DNA of 64,000 bases from Echinometra lucunter (taxonomy: Eukaryota; Echinodermata; Echinoidea; Camarodonta; Echinometridae). The DNA lies in contig CM057156.1 of the NCBI GenBank assembly GCA_029962745.1, positions 2,440,114-2,504,113 on the forward strand. Reading direction: 5' to 3'. Within the stretch, counting starts at the first letter, position 1; each line of letters begins with the position of its first letter. Positions 1 to 12,600 of this stretch are shown piece after piece. The translations under genes and the position numbers were made by a program. A model generated the notes under the pieces. It ran no database searches. It saw nothing but the letters and a program-made list of their open reading frames with translations, and was not told the DNA's origin.

Positions 1-933
1 TGCCATAGAAAGTAAATTGAGACTTTTCAAACTTTCATAACTTTCTCATTTCGTAACCGATTTTAATAGAACCTTTTAAACTTACTTCTTTCTATCCTCT
101 CTTTTCATTAAAATTGTCCCCCCCCCCCCCCCCAGGGTTTCGGGTTTCATTCTCGTTTAAAGGAAAACGAGATTGGGGAGCAACATTAAGTGGGAATAAT
201 GAAGACATGTCGCTATAGAAAAAAATGATGGAGGTTACGCCAAATAAGAGGTAAAGTAAGCACATAAGTTAATAAATTAGAAAGGAAGGATGAGAGTATA
301 AATGTGAGAACAAGAAATAAAAGAAGAAGACAATTTTAGCATAAAGAGCTTTGTTTATAAGAGGTAAAAACATGAAAGAAGGAAAAAGAAGAAAAAAAAA
401 GAAGAAAAAAGAAGAAGAAGAAGAAAAAAAAAAGTAGTAGAAATAGAGAAGAAGAAGAAGCTTTTGCAGTAAACATGGTAAAGACTCTTTCACGGTACAC
501 AAAGTAAATGAGGAATGAATAGCGATCTTAATATCACTTTTCCTCATTCTCCTCTCTGTGTAATCATGGCAATCAGAAATCGATCTGAACCTCAAGAGAT
601 ACAATCACCAAGAAAATCTACCAACTGGGATAACCAATTCACTTCTGAACTACACAACACTATCAACATGATCCAAGTAAGAAAATATGGTGAAAATGAT
701 TTTTTTTCGAGGGAATGTTCTATGATGGTCTTTTTCAAATGTTTTTCAGGCGTTTGCGTTCCTTCAAGACTGATATCAAATTAATCCTTTAGGAGAATTC
801 TTTTATCAAGAGAAGAATCCTGGACCATTTCTATAATTCATATAAGCAGTGCCATGAATGTTTTCTTGGCTTTCTTGGCTCCCAACAAATGAGCAGGTTT
901 TTTTCATTGCAACTCAGTAGAGCACTGAAATAG
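1..933. other. No gene seen; low-complexity DNA
   Basis: I see no coding signal here. There is a poly-C tract near 118-134 and an A/G-rich (GAA)n tract at about 374-460. The open frames over these tracts encode only phenylalanine/serine-rich or lysine/glutamate-rich low-complexity peptides and are artefacts. Confidence 0.7.
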
Positions 934-939
934 GTTGAT

Positions 940-1156
940 GGCAAGGGGCGCCAGCCCCCTATGATTTTTCAAGTGATAAAAAAGAGGCTGAAAAGGAAGA
1001 AAAAAGAAGATGAAGAAGAAAGAGGAGTAAGAGGAAAGAAAGGGCTGGCTCATGCAACTATAATATAATACCCCTACTTGTTCATTTAATACGTAGGCTA
1101 AATCAACTCACCTATTGTTCATCTTACCCCTATCAAAATACCCTGGCGCCGCCCCT
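940..1156. mobile_element. Possible small hAT-like MITE
   Basis: The left end carries GGGGCGCCAG and the right end, read on the other strand, CAGGGGCGGCGCCAG, so the ends form an imperfect inverted repeat about 215 bp apart. No convincing target duplication is visible, and GC-rich palindromes of this sort recur in this window, so the call is weak. Confidence 0.3.
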
Positions 1157-1909
1157 GATTATGTATTGTTTTGCATAAAATTCCGTCGTGGTGTCAAGTT
1201 GCTTATCACATTTTGCCTGAAACTTTCCAACATAAAGTATTTAATATTCTACAAGGCCCTGACATCAAAATCGAGAAATTTGTATCTCTTAAGGCCTGGA
1301 GGATATGTAGGATAGAAGAGCATGTAGGATAACTGTACAGCTAGAATATGATAGAACTGGGTAAATTAAGTTAGAGTGCAGAGTTTTTTATGCATTGGAA
1401 ATTATTTAAAAAATATTTGGACCTTCCCATGGGTTGTTTACATGGCATTGAGTTTCTGTAACTCGAGCAGACTTTCGCATGTATGTACACGAGGCCACTG
1501 TTGATCGAACTTGTACCTATTATTCTCTCTCTCTCTCTCTCTTTCTCTCCTTCTCTCTCCTTCCTCCTCTCTGCTTTACTCCTTATTTCTCTCCTTCGTC
1601 TCTTCTCCTCTTCAGTTACCCTTTTTTTATTATCCACTTTAAAAAGTATGTATCAATTTGGCCGTTTTGTATAGGTGCGTTTCAAAGTCGTGATTGTACA
1701 GGTGTATGATCCGCCAGATAATCACCTGTCATTAGGTTTTGTTGATCATAGGGATACTACCACTGCATGTGATGGTAGAATGGAAGAATCTTTTCATGAC
1801 CTTCTCGTTTTTCCAGTCGTTACCTTGGAAGAAAGTCTCATTTACGTATGGTATTTAGTACTGTATTTTGAATTTAAAAAAAAAAAACCCGAAAATACTT
1901 TCAAAACTC

Positions 1910-2035
1910 ATCAGAGAGAGAGAGAGAGGAAGAGATAGGAAGAGATAGATAGACAGCTAGAGAGTGATAGGAAGAGGGATGGGAAGAGAAGAGAGAGAAG
2001 GGGGACGGGGGGGGGGGCGAGAAGGAAGAAAGAAA
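1910..2035. repeat. (GA)n purine tract with poly-G run
   Basis: Nearly pure purine strand: GAGA dinucleotides passing into GATA/GGAA variants and then a run of about ten G. Confidence 0.9.
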
Positions 2036-2798
2036 CAAAACATACCATACGGTCATTAAACATTTGGTTGAGAGGAGACAATGAAAGAAAAAAAAAACAG
2101 GCAAAGTGAAATAAAAAAACATCGCTCAAAATACCCAGCACATTTTCAGCCTCTTTAAAAATTCTGGGATTATGGGAAAAAAAAAACCTTTTAAAAGCAT
2201 TCTCTACTTAATATTTATGGAATGGATTTCAAAATGGCACTTTGGGCTTTATTCATTCATTCAATTATTCGACTCATGGAGTAAGCCATTAGAATGAGTC
2301 GCTTTAGAATTAAAGATATAGACAGAAACGAGGCTGATGGAAATGGCAATGGAAACAGAAGAACATTCTGTGTTCATGTTAAACACGAACTACACCATAT
2401 TTTCCCGAAGGAGATAAATGGAATAACCAATTAGGTTCTCTAGCCTATCCCCGAAAAAAGGTAGATCGAGTTAAAACATATAATTGTCACTTTCGTTTTA
2501 TCATTTCCGATGCGCCTACATATTTGCAACTTCTCATGGGAAAGGCACTTATTTCATCTTAACAAAGGAGGTATTTCCAAGGCAAACATCAGTTTGTTAA
2601 GTACGAACGGGAAAAAAAAATCACGGCCAGATATATTTTCTTTCGTTTTTCACGTAATAGAATGGAGCTAAATCTTTCACATCGATGTCATCATGGATCC
2701 TACCGAGCATTCATAAGCATCAGCGACAAAATATATTCCTTATCCCTCGCAATTTGATGTGACAGCATCATCTCAGCAGCTATGAAAAGAGAGACATG

Positions 2799-2832
<34 letters not shown>

Positions 2833-2881
2833 TAGAGAGACAGAGAGAGACAGACAGAGAGAGAGAGACGGGGGGGGGGGA
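2799..2881. repeat. (GA)n/(GACA)n microsatellite ending in poly-G
   Basis: GAGA and GACA tetranucleotides are followed directly by a run of ten or more G. The same (GA)n-then-Gn order recurs elsewhere in the window. Confidence 0.9.
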
Positions 2882-2999
2882 TGGAGACAAGGGGGGAGGT
2901 AAGGGTACCACGGACACATAGCTATGAATAATCATCGTTATGATATCTCGCAAAATAAGGTTACCTTATGTTCATCTGAAATTTACCTTGTCCTTAAAA

Positions 3000-3105
3000 C
3001 TTTTTTTTTTTTGGGGGGGGGGTGGTTGGTTTTTTTTTTTTTATTGTTTTTGCTCTTTTTATTTGTTTGTTTGTTTGGTTTTTTTTTTGGGGGGGGGGGG
3101 GTGTC
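3000..3105. repeat. Alternating poly-T and poly-G tracts
   Basis: Two blocks of poly-T followed by poly-G (near 3001-3022 and 3079-3101), separated by T-rich sequence with a short TTTG repeat. Confidence 0.85.
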
Positions 3106-3279
3106 TGTAGTTATTCATAACTCCTTTTGTTAAGAGCTGTAATAGCAAATAAATTACAAATAACAAATAAACATTTGTATCTAAGGTAGATGTGAAGTAA
3201 TCGCTTGAGATAATACATTTAAGGGGAACTGGAGCCTACGGTTTTTCACTATACTGATACCATTTTCAACATCGATATT

Positions 3280-3760
3280 GTTGGTGGTGTTGGTACTTGT
3301 GGCGATAGTGTAAGTGGTAGCGGTGGTGGTGTAGTGGTGGTAGTGGTGGTGGTAGTGGTAGTGGTAGTGGTAGTGATGGCGTTGATGGTTGTGAAGATGG
3401 TGGTAATGGTGGTGATGGTTGTAGCTGTGGTACTGGTTTTCGTAATGATGAAGATGATGAAGGTGTTCATGGATATGATATTAATAGTAGAAACAATGTG
3501 ATTGTAAGGATGGTGACAATGATTACAATTTTGATGATGAAAATGACGACAATGATGATACAGGTCGTCATCTCATCGTAAAAATGACGAAAATAATGAT
3601 GAGGTCGTCATGACTAGCGTGACGTTGACGATGACGAGGATGTCGGTGGTGGTGGTGATGATGATATCAATGATGATATGGGTGATGAAGATCACAGAGC
3701 TGGCTATGGTGGCGGTAATGATGGCAGTGGTAGTGATGACTTTGGTTTAGAATTAAAGAC
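3280..3760. repeat. Degenerate GGT/GAT trinucleotide repeat region
   Basis: About 480 bp is dominated by GGT, AGT and GAT triplets (GTGGTGGTG, then GATGATGATG). The threonine/isoleucine-rich minus-strand open frame here is a by-product of the triplet repeat. Confidence 0.8.
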
Positions 3761-3769
3761 GCTAACATT

Positions 3770-4940
3770 CATGTATGGTGTTTATAAGAATTTCACACTC
3801 TCTTTTTCTTGTTTTAATGATTTTTGGTAACGTTCCTCCTTATACTGTCAAGGTTTTTAGTTCTACTCACAGCCCATTATTCTTTCTCAGCGCTCCTGCT
3901 CATGGTTTTTCTATTCGCTGGATAGCGGTAACAGATCAAGGATCGATTCCCATTTCGTATAATCGTCCCATTAACGTCCGTAATTCATCGATTCTATCTC
4001 CAGCTAGGTGTTAATGTGCTAGAGGTGAATGCGTTTTTGGACAGGATCAAGCTACAAAACTTTTAGTGAAGGTGAGATGTTTCGAGCATAATGAACCTTT
4101 TCATAATTATCTTTATCAACGAAGTGGAAATGAATGAATTATTCATGTAATCAACTTTATGGGGCTCTTCTCGATTAGCATATGCTACTTGTTAGCTCCC
4201 TTTACCAAGATGTTCACTGAATTATCAAAATGTATGTATCATTGTGATTTTGATAATAAATTCATTCATTCATACTAGTATTCACCCTAAAAACAATCTC
4301 GTCAGATTTGACTAGGTTACCAGATCAACCGGGCACTCGCACTATTTCTAGTCAAGCCTAGTCGTTTTCACTAGAATCCGACTAAACGGTCGCAGACGAT
4401 CGCACGACCAACAATTTTATTGTGAAAGCCCCTTTGAGACGTACTAACCGGAGCATTAAAATGAGCTTGCACTTCCTTCGAATTACCTGTCTCCCCAATA
4501 GACTATCATTTCAGATAACCATGAAAGTAAAGTACCATTTTCAAGTTAATGATTACCATGATTTACCGGTCATAATTATTTACTGCAAAGTTCTTTCCAA
4601 GGTTAATTGGGTTGAAGAAAATGAGATAAGATTTAGACCATGTTATCTACCCTAATGAAGGGAAGAGTTGTATAAGGAATTGATCTGGTGAGATGACGTA
4701 ATTACCTCATACTTATTGATAATGAATTTTAAAAATTCTGTATGGAAACTGTTGTCATGGTTGGGTGCACATTTTAAAGATTTGTTAACCGTGCAGGGTG
4801 GAACTCATTCTTCAATAAATCAAATTTTCTTTATATGGTTATTTGTAATGTTTATGTAAGTTTAATTTGCATAATGTATGTCATAGCGCCCTCACTAGGA
4901 ATTCACCTATTGAATACAAGGATTCGTGTTAATGTGCTCC
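3770..4940. other. No gene seen
   Basis: No recognisable coding region. A segment at about 4200-4275 ends in TGATAATAAATTCATTCATT, which resembles the 3' tail of a non-LTR retroelement, but no associated coding sequence is visible. Confidence 0.5.
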
Positions 4941-4944
4941 AAGG

Positions 4945-6212
4945 GTGCGCTCAAGCGATTTTTTGAAGCTAGAATCACAAACATGAATCACAAATCAAAA
5001 CGCTGTTACAAAACACGGCTACTGCGAGAGAGCGTTCAAGCGATTTTTCATCAACACTGATTCTTGCTCATTTCAAGCCCATCCACTGCGCATCGTACTG
5101 CGCAATTTGAACCCAGGAAAGTCAACTTTAGCCACATCATTTATTTGTCTCTATATCTTTCTTATGCTATTCTATGTTTTTCATTCTATCTTCTTCTCTT
5201 TCCATCTTTTCTTATGTTAATCTTTGTTTTTCCCTACCTTCTTTTCTATGTTTCCTTATGTCATTTATTTTAACCTTTTTTCTATCTTTCCTTGTTATTC
5301 TTTCTCTTCCCATCTTTTCTTATGTTATTCTTTGTTTTTTTCTTACCTTCTTTTATATGTTTCCTTCTTTTTTCTTTGTTTTTCCTTCTATGTTCTTCTC
5401 TTTCCATCTTTCCTTAAGTGATTCTTTGTTTTCTTCTTCTATCTTCTTTTTTTCTGTCTTTTCTTATGTTATTCTTTGTTATTCCTTCTATCTTCTTATC
5501 TTTCAATCTATCTTTTGTTATTCTTTGTTTTCGTCTATCTACTTTTCTATCTTTCCTTATGTTATTCTTTGTTTTTCCTTCTATCCTCTTTTCTGTCCAT
5601 CATTCCTTATGTTATTCTTTGTTTTCTTCTATCTTCTTCTCTTTCCATCTTTCCTTATGTTATTCTTTGTTATTCATTCCATCTTATCTTTCAATCTTTT
5701 CTTATGTTATTCTTTGTTTTTCTCCCATCTTTTCTCCCATCTTGCCTTATGTTATTCTTTGTTTTTCCTTCTATCTTCTTCTCTGTCCATCTTTCCTTAT
5801 GTTATTCTTTGTTTTCTTCTTTTATCTTCTTCTTTTTCGTCTTTTCCTGTTATTCTATGTTATTCCTTATATCTCCTTATCTTTCAGCCTCTTCTTATAT
5901 TATTCTTTGTTTTCTCCTTCTATCTTCTTTTCTAGCTTTCTGTATGTTATTTTATATTTCTTCAAACCTTGGTGTGAAAGCAACAGTAGAATCATGATTG
6001 AGATCTCCGTTGCGTTCAATCGATTTTGAGCGACCGTGGTTCTGCAGAATCATGATTCAAAACGTACCTTTTTCAGCGTTTCATGTTTGCGTTTTGAAAG
6101 ACGTTTATTTTTACGACCTGCGAAAAATCGATTGAACGCAACCGTGGTTTAAACTAAACGTCTTTCAAAACCGTGATTCTAGGGTGAAAAATGGTCGCTT
6201 GAACGGGGCCCA
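4945..6212. mobile_element. TIR element containing a minisatellite
   Basis: The left end (from about 4945, CGCTCAAGCGATTTTTTGAA then CTAGAATCAC) matches in inverted orientation the right end (about 6160-6212, read on the minus strand: CGTTCAAGCGACCATTTTTC then CCTAGAATCACG). A further partial copy of the CGTTCAAGCGATTTTT motif lies inside at about 5033. The interior is almost entirely the T/C-rich minisatellite. There is no transposase. I could not fix a target duplication, so the borders are approximate. Confidence 0.5.
5150..5955. repeat. Pyrimidine-rich minisatellite, about 45-50 bp period
   Basis: The motif CTTATGTTATTCTTTGTTTT followed by CTTCTATCTTCTTCTCTTTCC recurs imperfectly, spaced mostly 43-50 bp (for example at 5161, 5211 and 5254). 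One strand is nearly all C/T. The long phenylalanine/serine/leucine-rich open frames across it, which look like membrane proteins, come from base composition: all three plus frames stay open and none resembles a known family. Confidence 0.85.
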
Positions 6213-9200
6213 AATCTCATAATGGATGTTTTGATAAACCATGTCAGGCAAAGTGTATAAATGTAGTAACAATGAGGAGAATAAATTTTTTTCAAAAGCA
6301 GGAGAAAGAAAAAAAGAAAATCAGACAGCGAGAGAGAGAGAGAGATGTAGTGCCTTGATGCCAGGCCTTGGCCTTGGGTTTGCATGCCTTGGCCTTTGCC
6401 TTGAGGGTTTGGGCCTTGACTACAACAGTGGAGAGAGAGAGAGAGAGATATTGCTTTTGAAACCGATTTTGAATTCATATTGAATGATTTCCAGTAACAG
6501 TCTGTCAAATTTCATCAACCACGCATTTTGATATAATTAAACAAAGTGTTTGAAGGGGATAAAGCTTTGAGTAAGATTTAGATAATCACATGATAAAAAG
6601 ATTGCTAAACAAGCCTCAGAAATGTAAAGGAAGAAAGCAGTTTGATTTCGAGCTTTCATGGGTTATCGTGATCAAGTTTATACTTTTGATTTGTTTCTCA
6701 ATATTCTATTGTATAGTATGTTCGAAGCTTGACGAATAGAAACCAGTCAATCAATCAATTATCAATCGATTTCAAAAGTTATGGATTACATGTATGTGTG
6801 TCTAGAATGGTACGGCAGACAACAGTTTTGTAGTCGTAATCGAGTGATGTTCCCAGTTTGTTGGTTCCCCTGCAGAAAATGCGGTCCTATAATATGGCAT
6901 GGGCATGATGGGGGCATGAGAAAATACGCCCTCAAATGCTGGCAAAGATTGAATATGAAATGACGGAGCAAAGAGAAGGGGAAGGAACAGTAGATTAAGT
7001 AAGGGATGGGGAAAGATGGTAAAATAGAAGACGATACTACCTCATTCAGAATCAAATTGTTATGCCGCATACAGTCATGGACCAATCAAGACCGGTACAC
7101 CCCCCCCCCCCCCCTCCTCCACCACCCATGCTGACACCAGTGCTTACTCAGTGGCTATAGACCCACGCTACGTTTAATAGATTGGCGTTAGGGAACCTTG
7201 ACGCCTGATGGATTAACATGGTGCTTTGCAAGTCACGAGTTCGGGGTTAATCCGAGAAGAGCCATATTCCTCGGAAATCCGTTCACATGCTTCTGGGGCA
7301 CGAATTATGTGCTATGACATATTCTCAAAACATGCATGAGACTTGGAATGACTCTCTGATATAGTGGTTGCTTTCAGTTAAGCCATTGGAAAACATAGAG
7401 TGAAGAATTGGTGTGAGAACATCGCAAAAGAATCCATTAACCCCAGAAATAGTACCCTTTAAAGTCCTTTAGGTTGTAACTGGAAAATTGTTTTACAGAG
7501 AGAGAAAGAAAAATATGTAATGACACTATTTTGAGTTATAAAGCACAACACATCCATCTCTAGAGATGCTCAACCTGCTCAAGGCGCAAACAAGATAATT
7601 TCAATTCAATAAGATCAAAAATGAAAGTTGAGTTACATGAAAGCTCACAACTAGGAAATTTAAGAAAGATGAAAGATACGAGCCGACATTTCTTTTCCAG
7701 TAACTTTTGGCGTTCTGTCGGTTTGAAAGATGATGCAAATTTTGTATAAGAAAGGTGCTCGTAGTCGCCAGGTTCTGTTTCTATCTCTATAAACGAATGT
7801 CTATTAAAAATTCACAGACAATGGAAATGATTTCGTAAAGGAATAGATATTGATTGCAATTTGAACCCTAAATGAAGGGACAGAAAGTAAAAACATGTTT
7901 CCTAATGATATTGATCTAGTAGTCATTACTGATATATTCTCCTGCCTCCTTGAAATTGCACAAACACGACAACATTTGTAAGACATTATCTTTAATTCCT
8001 TCCTGAACATAATAAGAACTTTATCTCTTTCATTCTTTCAGATTCATAAGAATAGATTGCAGTGCTGGAGTAAAAGTTAAAAAAAAAAAAGGAAAATTGT
8101 TCAGCTGAACTTTTTTTACTCTTCCCCGTCAGAAAAAAAGATGAACCGATCGATTCCTTTCTTTTCATATTCGATTAAAATCACCTGCTGTTTAGTGAGA
8201 ATCGTCTGCTTATTTTTTAAAGAAAATATTAATGGATATAAGATGTCTGCCATTTAATCACAGGATTTGGGGCGATTGTTACAAAACCGAAAATGTAGCG
8301 AAAATGGCGAAAATACGGGAAAAAAAATTCACGAATATCTAAATAGAAAGAAATATTTCTTTTTTCAAGGGAAATTCAGTTGTTAGCATGTTAGGGCATG
8401 TCATTTGCATTTTCTTAACTTGATTTGCAGGCATTACTGAAATGGAAAATGTAAAAATAATAGAAGCATTGATATGTAGGCAAACTGTTCTCAAACATGT
8501 TTATGTAGAAACGAAATAATGTTAATAAACAATCGTCGGTGGCGAAGTGCATTCATGATCGATGAATTATTGATGAAAAGACATTTATCGATTGCTGTCG
8601 GGCTATACATGCAGCTAGACGAACGAGTAAAACGTCAGTATCGCTTAGAGATCCCGTGCGTAATTCGTATTTCATTCCAAACGTATATGTGACCTCTGCA
8701 AATCAATGCTGAGTCCTCTTTCAAAACAAAGTCATCCATGGCCTATAAATAGCTATGTGAAGCTGTAGCTTCCTACGTTGTCCGCGTGCTGTGTTAAGAA
8801 GAGGAGGCATGGATAAACACTATCTAAGAATTGACTTTAACAGGGTATACAGGGGGAGGGAGGGAGGTCTGAGGTAGCGCCTTCTCGAGCAAAATTTGAA
8901 TCTGCATCCGTTATTCTCAACAAATGTACATGTATGTCTTTTCAAAGTCGTGTTTTCGCAACCCCTGTTCATTTTATCATCAAATCTCATTTATGACGAC
9001 CTTTCCATTAGCTTAGTAAAGGCAACCCCTTTTCTTAACTGACGGTCATCTTTGTTATCCCTCCTCTTTATTCAAAATGTTGGACCTAATAACTCCTTGG
9101 TTCGACTTAGGTACGCCATATACTCGACTCCAGTTAATGGAAACAAACAGAACCATGGACATCATACTACCAAGTCACAAAGTTTTAGTAAAGCAAGCTT

Positions 9201-9902
9201 GTGACCACTTCCAACCCCCATTCAAAATGTTATAGCGATGCCGCTTGATTCTTATGGAAATGGGTGGTAGGGTAATGAGTTCGTGACCATGCCCCCCCCC
9301 TCCCTCCCCCACCCCACCACTCACGTTCAAAACATTCTAGCGACGCCTCTGGATTTGAAGGCAATGGAAATGAGTTGGTTGAGTGGAAGATCTCACACTC
9401 CTGCCTTTATTTTGTGTCGTGATCGTTTTACTTGCAGATGGCATCATCCTTCATTAAACTGAAAGAGGAAACGGGGCCGCTCTTCCACAAGCGATTTGAT
9501 AAGAACACTGAACGAGAAAGCCACAAAGACCAACCCACTGATCATCGTTGACGTTTTATACACAAAAAATTCTAGAACTGAGTGTGCAGATAATCTTCAT
9601 GGGAGTTATCTCTGTCTTCACTTCAGTGTTACATGTTCTAAGCATCTTCCCTTTGAACATTCATTTCAAATATAGCGTTGTTACTCTTTATGAACAAGTA
9701 AATACAAAAATTATGTGATTGGAAAAACAGCTTACTCATCGTGTTTATGGTCTATTGCGTTTTATCAAGGTGTGATCGGCTAATACGCACGAGTAGTTAT
9801 TGGCGTATCCAGAAATGGATGAACAAGCATGACAAGGGGTAGCGTGCACATAATCAACCCCCGAGTATACCTACCCATCTATCTTTTAAACGAGAGATAG
9901 AA

Positions 9903-9955
<53 letters not shown>

Positions 9956-10284
9956 AAGAAAGAAAGAGAGAGAGAGAGGGGGGGGGAAGAGAAATGGAGA
10001 GGAAGGGAGAGTGTTCTTTCCCTTTTTTTTTGTTAATTTGTTTTTATGTGAAAAGGGATTTGTAAAAAGGTAGTGTCATAGAGTATCTACACACCAAGTA
10101 TTATAAACTTCGTTTTGTCAGTAAAATAAAGTGCAACGTTTTATAAACTTACGAGGGATTATTTACAACTTTGCAAGAATTTGTGTACTGGATGGCATAT
10201 AAAGTCAAGTGAAAGTACACTTGAATCCAACATGGCACTTCAATGATTTTGCGCTGTTGTCTGCTCGAGTCTTTTTGTCCAGAC
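6213..10284. other. No gene seen
   Basis: About 4 kb without a recognisable gene. It holds a short GGCCTTG-rich minisatellite between two (GA)n tracts (6330-6450), a poly-C tract at about 7099-7113, a run of C-rich spacer at 9291-9325, and (GA)n at 9892-9986. A weak tRNA-like B-box string (GAGTTCGGGGTTAATCC, about 7239) is too degenerate to call. Confidence 0.6.
9892..9986. repeat. (GA)n microsatellite ending in poly-G
   Basis: About 90 bp of GA dinucleotides with AAAG interruptions, ending in about eight G. Confidence 0.95.
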
Positions 10285-10288
10285 TTAA

Positions 10289-10714
10289 AGGGAAAGTCCA
10301 CCTTAGAAATTTCAATAAGAGGAGATAAATTTGAACAGCATTTTAAAAAAGAAATGAGCGAAATCGGTCAAAGAATAAGAAAATTACACTCATTTACATT
10401 ACACCCCATAATCAATGTATGTTCAGAAGAATTGCTTTTTACATAACATACTTTGAATATGGGGTAAGAAAATGTGTAACTTTCAAGAAAATTGAAAAAA
10501 AGGTGAAATTCCATTTACAAAGTGAATGGAGACCTGCTCGCATATGATGTCATCAGCGTTGCCAATTTGCAGAGCCGAGAGTAATTCACTAGAAAATGTA
10601 AATGAGTGTAATTGTCTTATTCTTTGACCGATTTTGCTCATTTCTTTTTTAAAATGCTGTTCAAATTTATCTCCTTTTATTGAAATAGTGAAACTTCTAG
10701 GGTGGACTTTCCCT
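10289..10714. mobile_element. TTAA-flanked foldback MITE, copy 1
   Basis: Ends are AGGGAAAGTCCACC on the left and GGTGGACTTTCCCT on the right, flanked by TTAA at 10285-10288 and 10715-10718. The two arms are long inverted repeats running through GAGATAAATTTGAACAGCAT, so the element is close to a palindrome of 426 bp. It has no coding capacity. TTAA target duplications are characteristic of piggyBac and Kolobok-type transposons; which of the two supplied the transposase cannot be told here. The second copy at 56718-57277 has the same ends and flanks. Confidence 0.85.
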
Positions 10715-10718
10715 TTAA

Positions 10719-12440
10719 ATATTTGTGTCATTCCAGAAAAACATAATGTAATGACAATGTTCTAACGCTTGTTATTGACTCAGCTCAGTCAGGTGTAATA
10801 CGATTCTAGATTATTTCTTTCATCAGCTCTCTGCTTTATAATGGAAGGTTGTCACAATTGTCCTTGATATCAAAGCATTAAGCAACGCTTTTACATTCAT
10901 CCTCCATTTGTGAGACAACCATTTACAGCATCCTACATCCATTGTCCCTTGCTATGGCATAAACATGATGAAATGAAACCGATCATTGTAATGGAAACTC
11001 TTACCTCCTTCTCTGAGTGCTGAGTGTCATCTTACAAGTAACATCCTTTAGTTTCCTGAAGTTAAGCCTTGATTCCTTTTTTAAAGGACGAAAACTTGAA
11101 GCATTTTTTGCTTATATTCATTTAAAAGAGAGATAGTGAACGAAATGTGATAACATTCTACAGAAGGTCTCTTACAAAATCGCCATTTTCATTTTACGAG
11201 GTTACGTATCATATTTTTTCTTTTTATCCATGTATTTTCTATCCTAAAAAATTAGAAAATCCATACATATACACGGATGGAGAAATAGTGAAATTAGGAC
11301 AATGTACTTCGAGAACGAATCGCCAATAAACGGTCTTCATTAATTTAGCTGCTCTGGAATTTCAAAGGTTTATACTTTGATTTACACGTATCTCATATTT
11401 TTCACTGGTTTCTCTGTCATATCAAGCAATCGAAACTATATGATTCTGCAACGAGACAAAATAAATCATATCTTTTTTATGGATTTTCTTAAGTTCTCCA
11501 TCTTTTGATGGGTAACACAACAACAACAACAACAATTATAATAATAAAGAGACTTAAAGTAATAGTTAGGGAGAAATGAGGAAGCAAAGCGCAAGAGTAG
11601 AAGGCTAAAAGACAAAATGACGAACTGCACATCACGTATTTGGTCAACTCAACATCAAAAGATTTGCCTTCATCAGTCGTTTGTTATTGGTCTTATTTAC
11701 ATTCAATAATTCAAGGAAAGGGAGTCTCTATAGTATTCGAGACTTCTTGGAAAAGGTGGAAGAAAATGTAGGGCAACTCTTAGAACTTAATAGGGAAAGG
11801 AAAAGGAAAGCAGAACGTCGAGTATGTAAGAAGAAAAACAGGAGAAAACAAACAAAACTTCAGGACTGGTGCAAAAAAGACAAGAGGTTGCAGGAAAACG
11901 ACCCGGAACAAAACAAACGAAATAAAGCAGTAGAATAAGGAGAGGAAGAAATGACGAAACACTTAATAATTCCACTCTCATCATGCTTAGCCAGAAGGTA
12001 AATAATAACCCAGATATGGGGAGGGGGAATGAATGTTGAATTATGGGTAGGCACAGGAAGATCTGATACAGTACCCGGGAGAACAAATATTGCTTCTAGA
12101 AAAAAATCACTGAATCAAGATGTACGGGAAGCCGATGGAGGATTAAAAACCTAGCTCATGTTTGCAAAGGATTCACATTTTGAATAAAAGCTCTCTCATC
12201 GGACCCTCAGAAAGCATTTAATATACTCTCCTCGTGAAATCGATTCACAGAAAATGATACATATGTGTCCTGGAACCTCGTTCGGGCAAGGCTGAAGAAG
12301 GTAGATAAGGATAACTGATTTCCCAGCTTATAATCAAATGATTGTTACGATAGTGCTTATGGAATTTTATAGATGATCCATGTATCACCAGAATTGTGTT
12401 CGTTGATATCTCTGTAAAATGATTTTTACTACTTATTTTA
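10719..12440. other. No gene seen
   Basis: No gene recognised. A (CAA)n tract lies near 11518-11535. The lysine-rich 85-residue frame at 11681-11938 sits in A-rich DNA and has no family features I know. Confidence 0.6.
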
Positions 12441-12441
12441 T

Positions 12442-12600
12442 ATGTCTGGGAATGTTCTCAATCATCCAGGTACAGTAGATCATGAACTATACACTTATAG
12501 CTAAAAACTAGTAAACTGGACTTATTCTATTTATGAGTTGCGACGTTTCACATCCTCACTCTCCGGGACGCTTCATCAGGCCGACATATTTTATACACTT
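12442..12600 (-). mobile_element. Retroelement terminal fragment with hammerhead-like motif
   Basis: On the minus strand at 12579-12542 the sequence reads CTGATGA, a stem-loop (GCGTCC pairing with GGATGT around a 10-nt loop), then GAAAC and GTC. This is the order of the hammerhead ribozyme core (CUGAUGA, stem II, GAAA, GUC). Such motifs occur at the ends of Penelope-like elements, one of which lies at 32.8-34.9 kb. Stem I is not convincing and stem III would be only the self-complementary ACGU, so catalysis would need a dimer or is lost. No coding part of the element is nearby. Confidence 0.4.

Larger units (their letters stand above)
1157..3270. other. No gene seen; several microsatellites
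   Basis: The stretch holds a (CT)n tract at 1524-1562, a purine tract at 1910-2035 and a (GA)n/(GACA)n tract ending in poly-G at 2799-2881, plus poly-T/poly-G blocks. The unique sequence between them shows no conserved reading frame. Confidence 0.65.

Noticed and set aside
5064..6029. Long hydrophobic Phe/Ser/Leu-rich open frames that look like multi-pass membrane proteins
   Set aside because: They lie entirely over a T/C-rich minisatellite, are open in all three plus frames, and have no family motifs.
7180..7320. tRNA-like SINE head (GAGTTCGGGGTTAATCC)
   Set aside because: No A box, and the B box is too degenerate; no matching copy in the window.
9205..9395. Imperfect ~120-bp direct duplication
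   Set aside because: Similarity is limited to short strings (CAAAAYRTT, AGCGAYGCC) and could be chance or very old.
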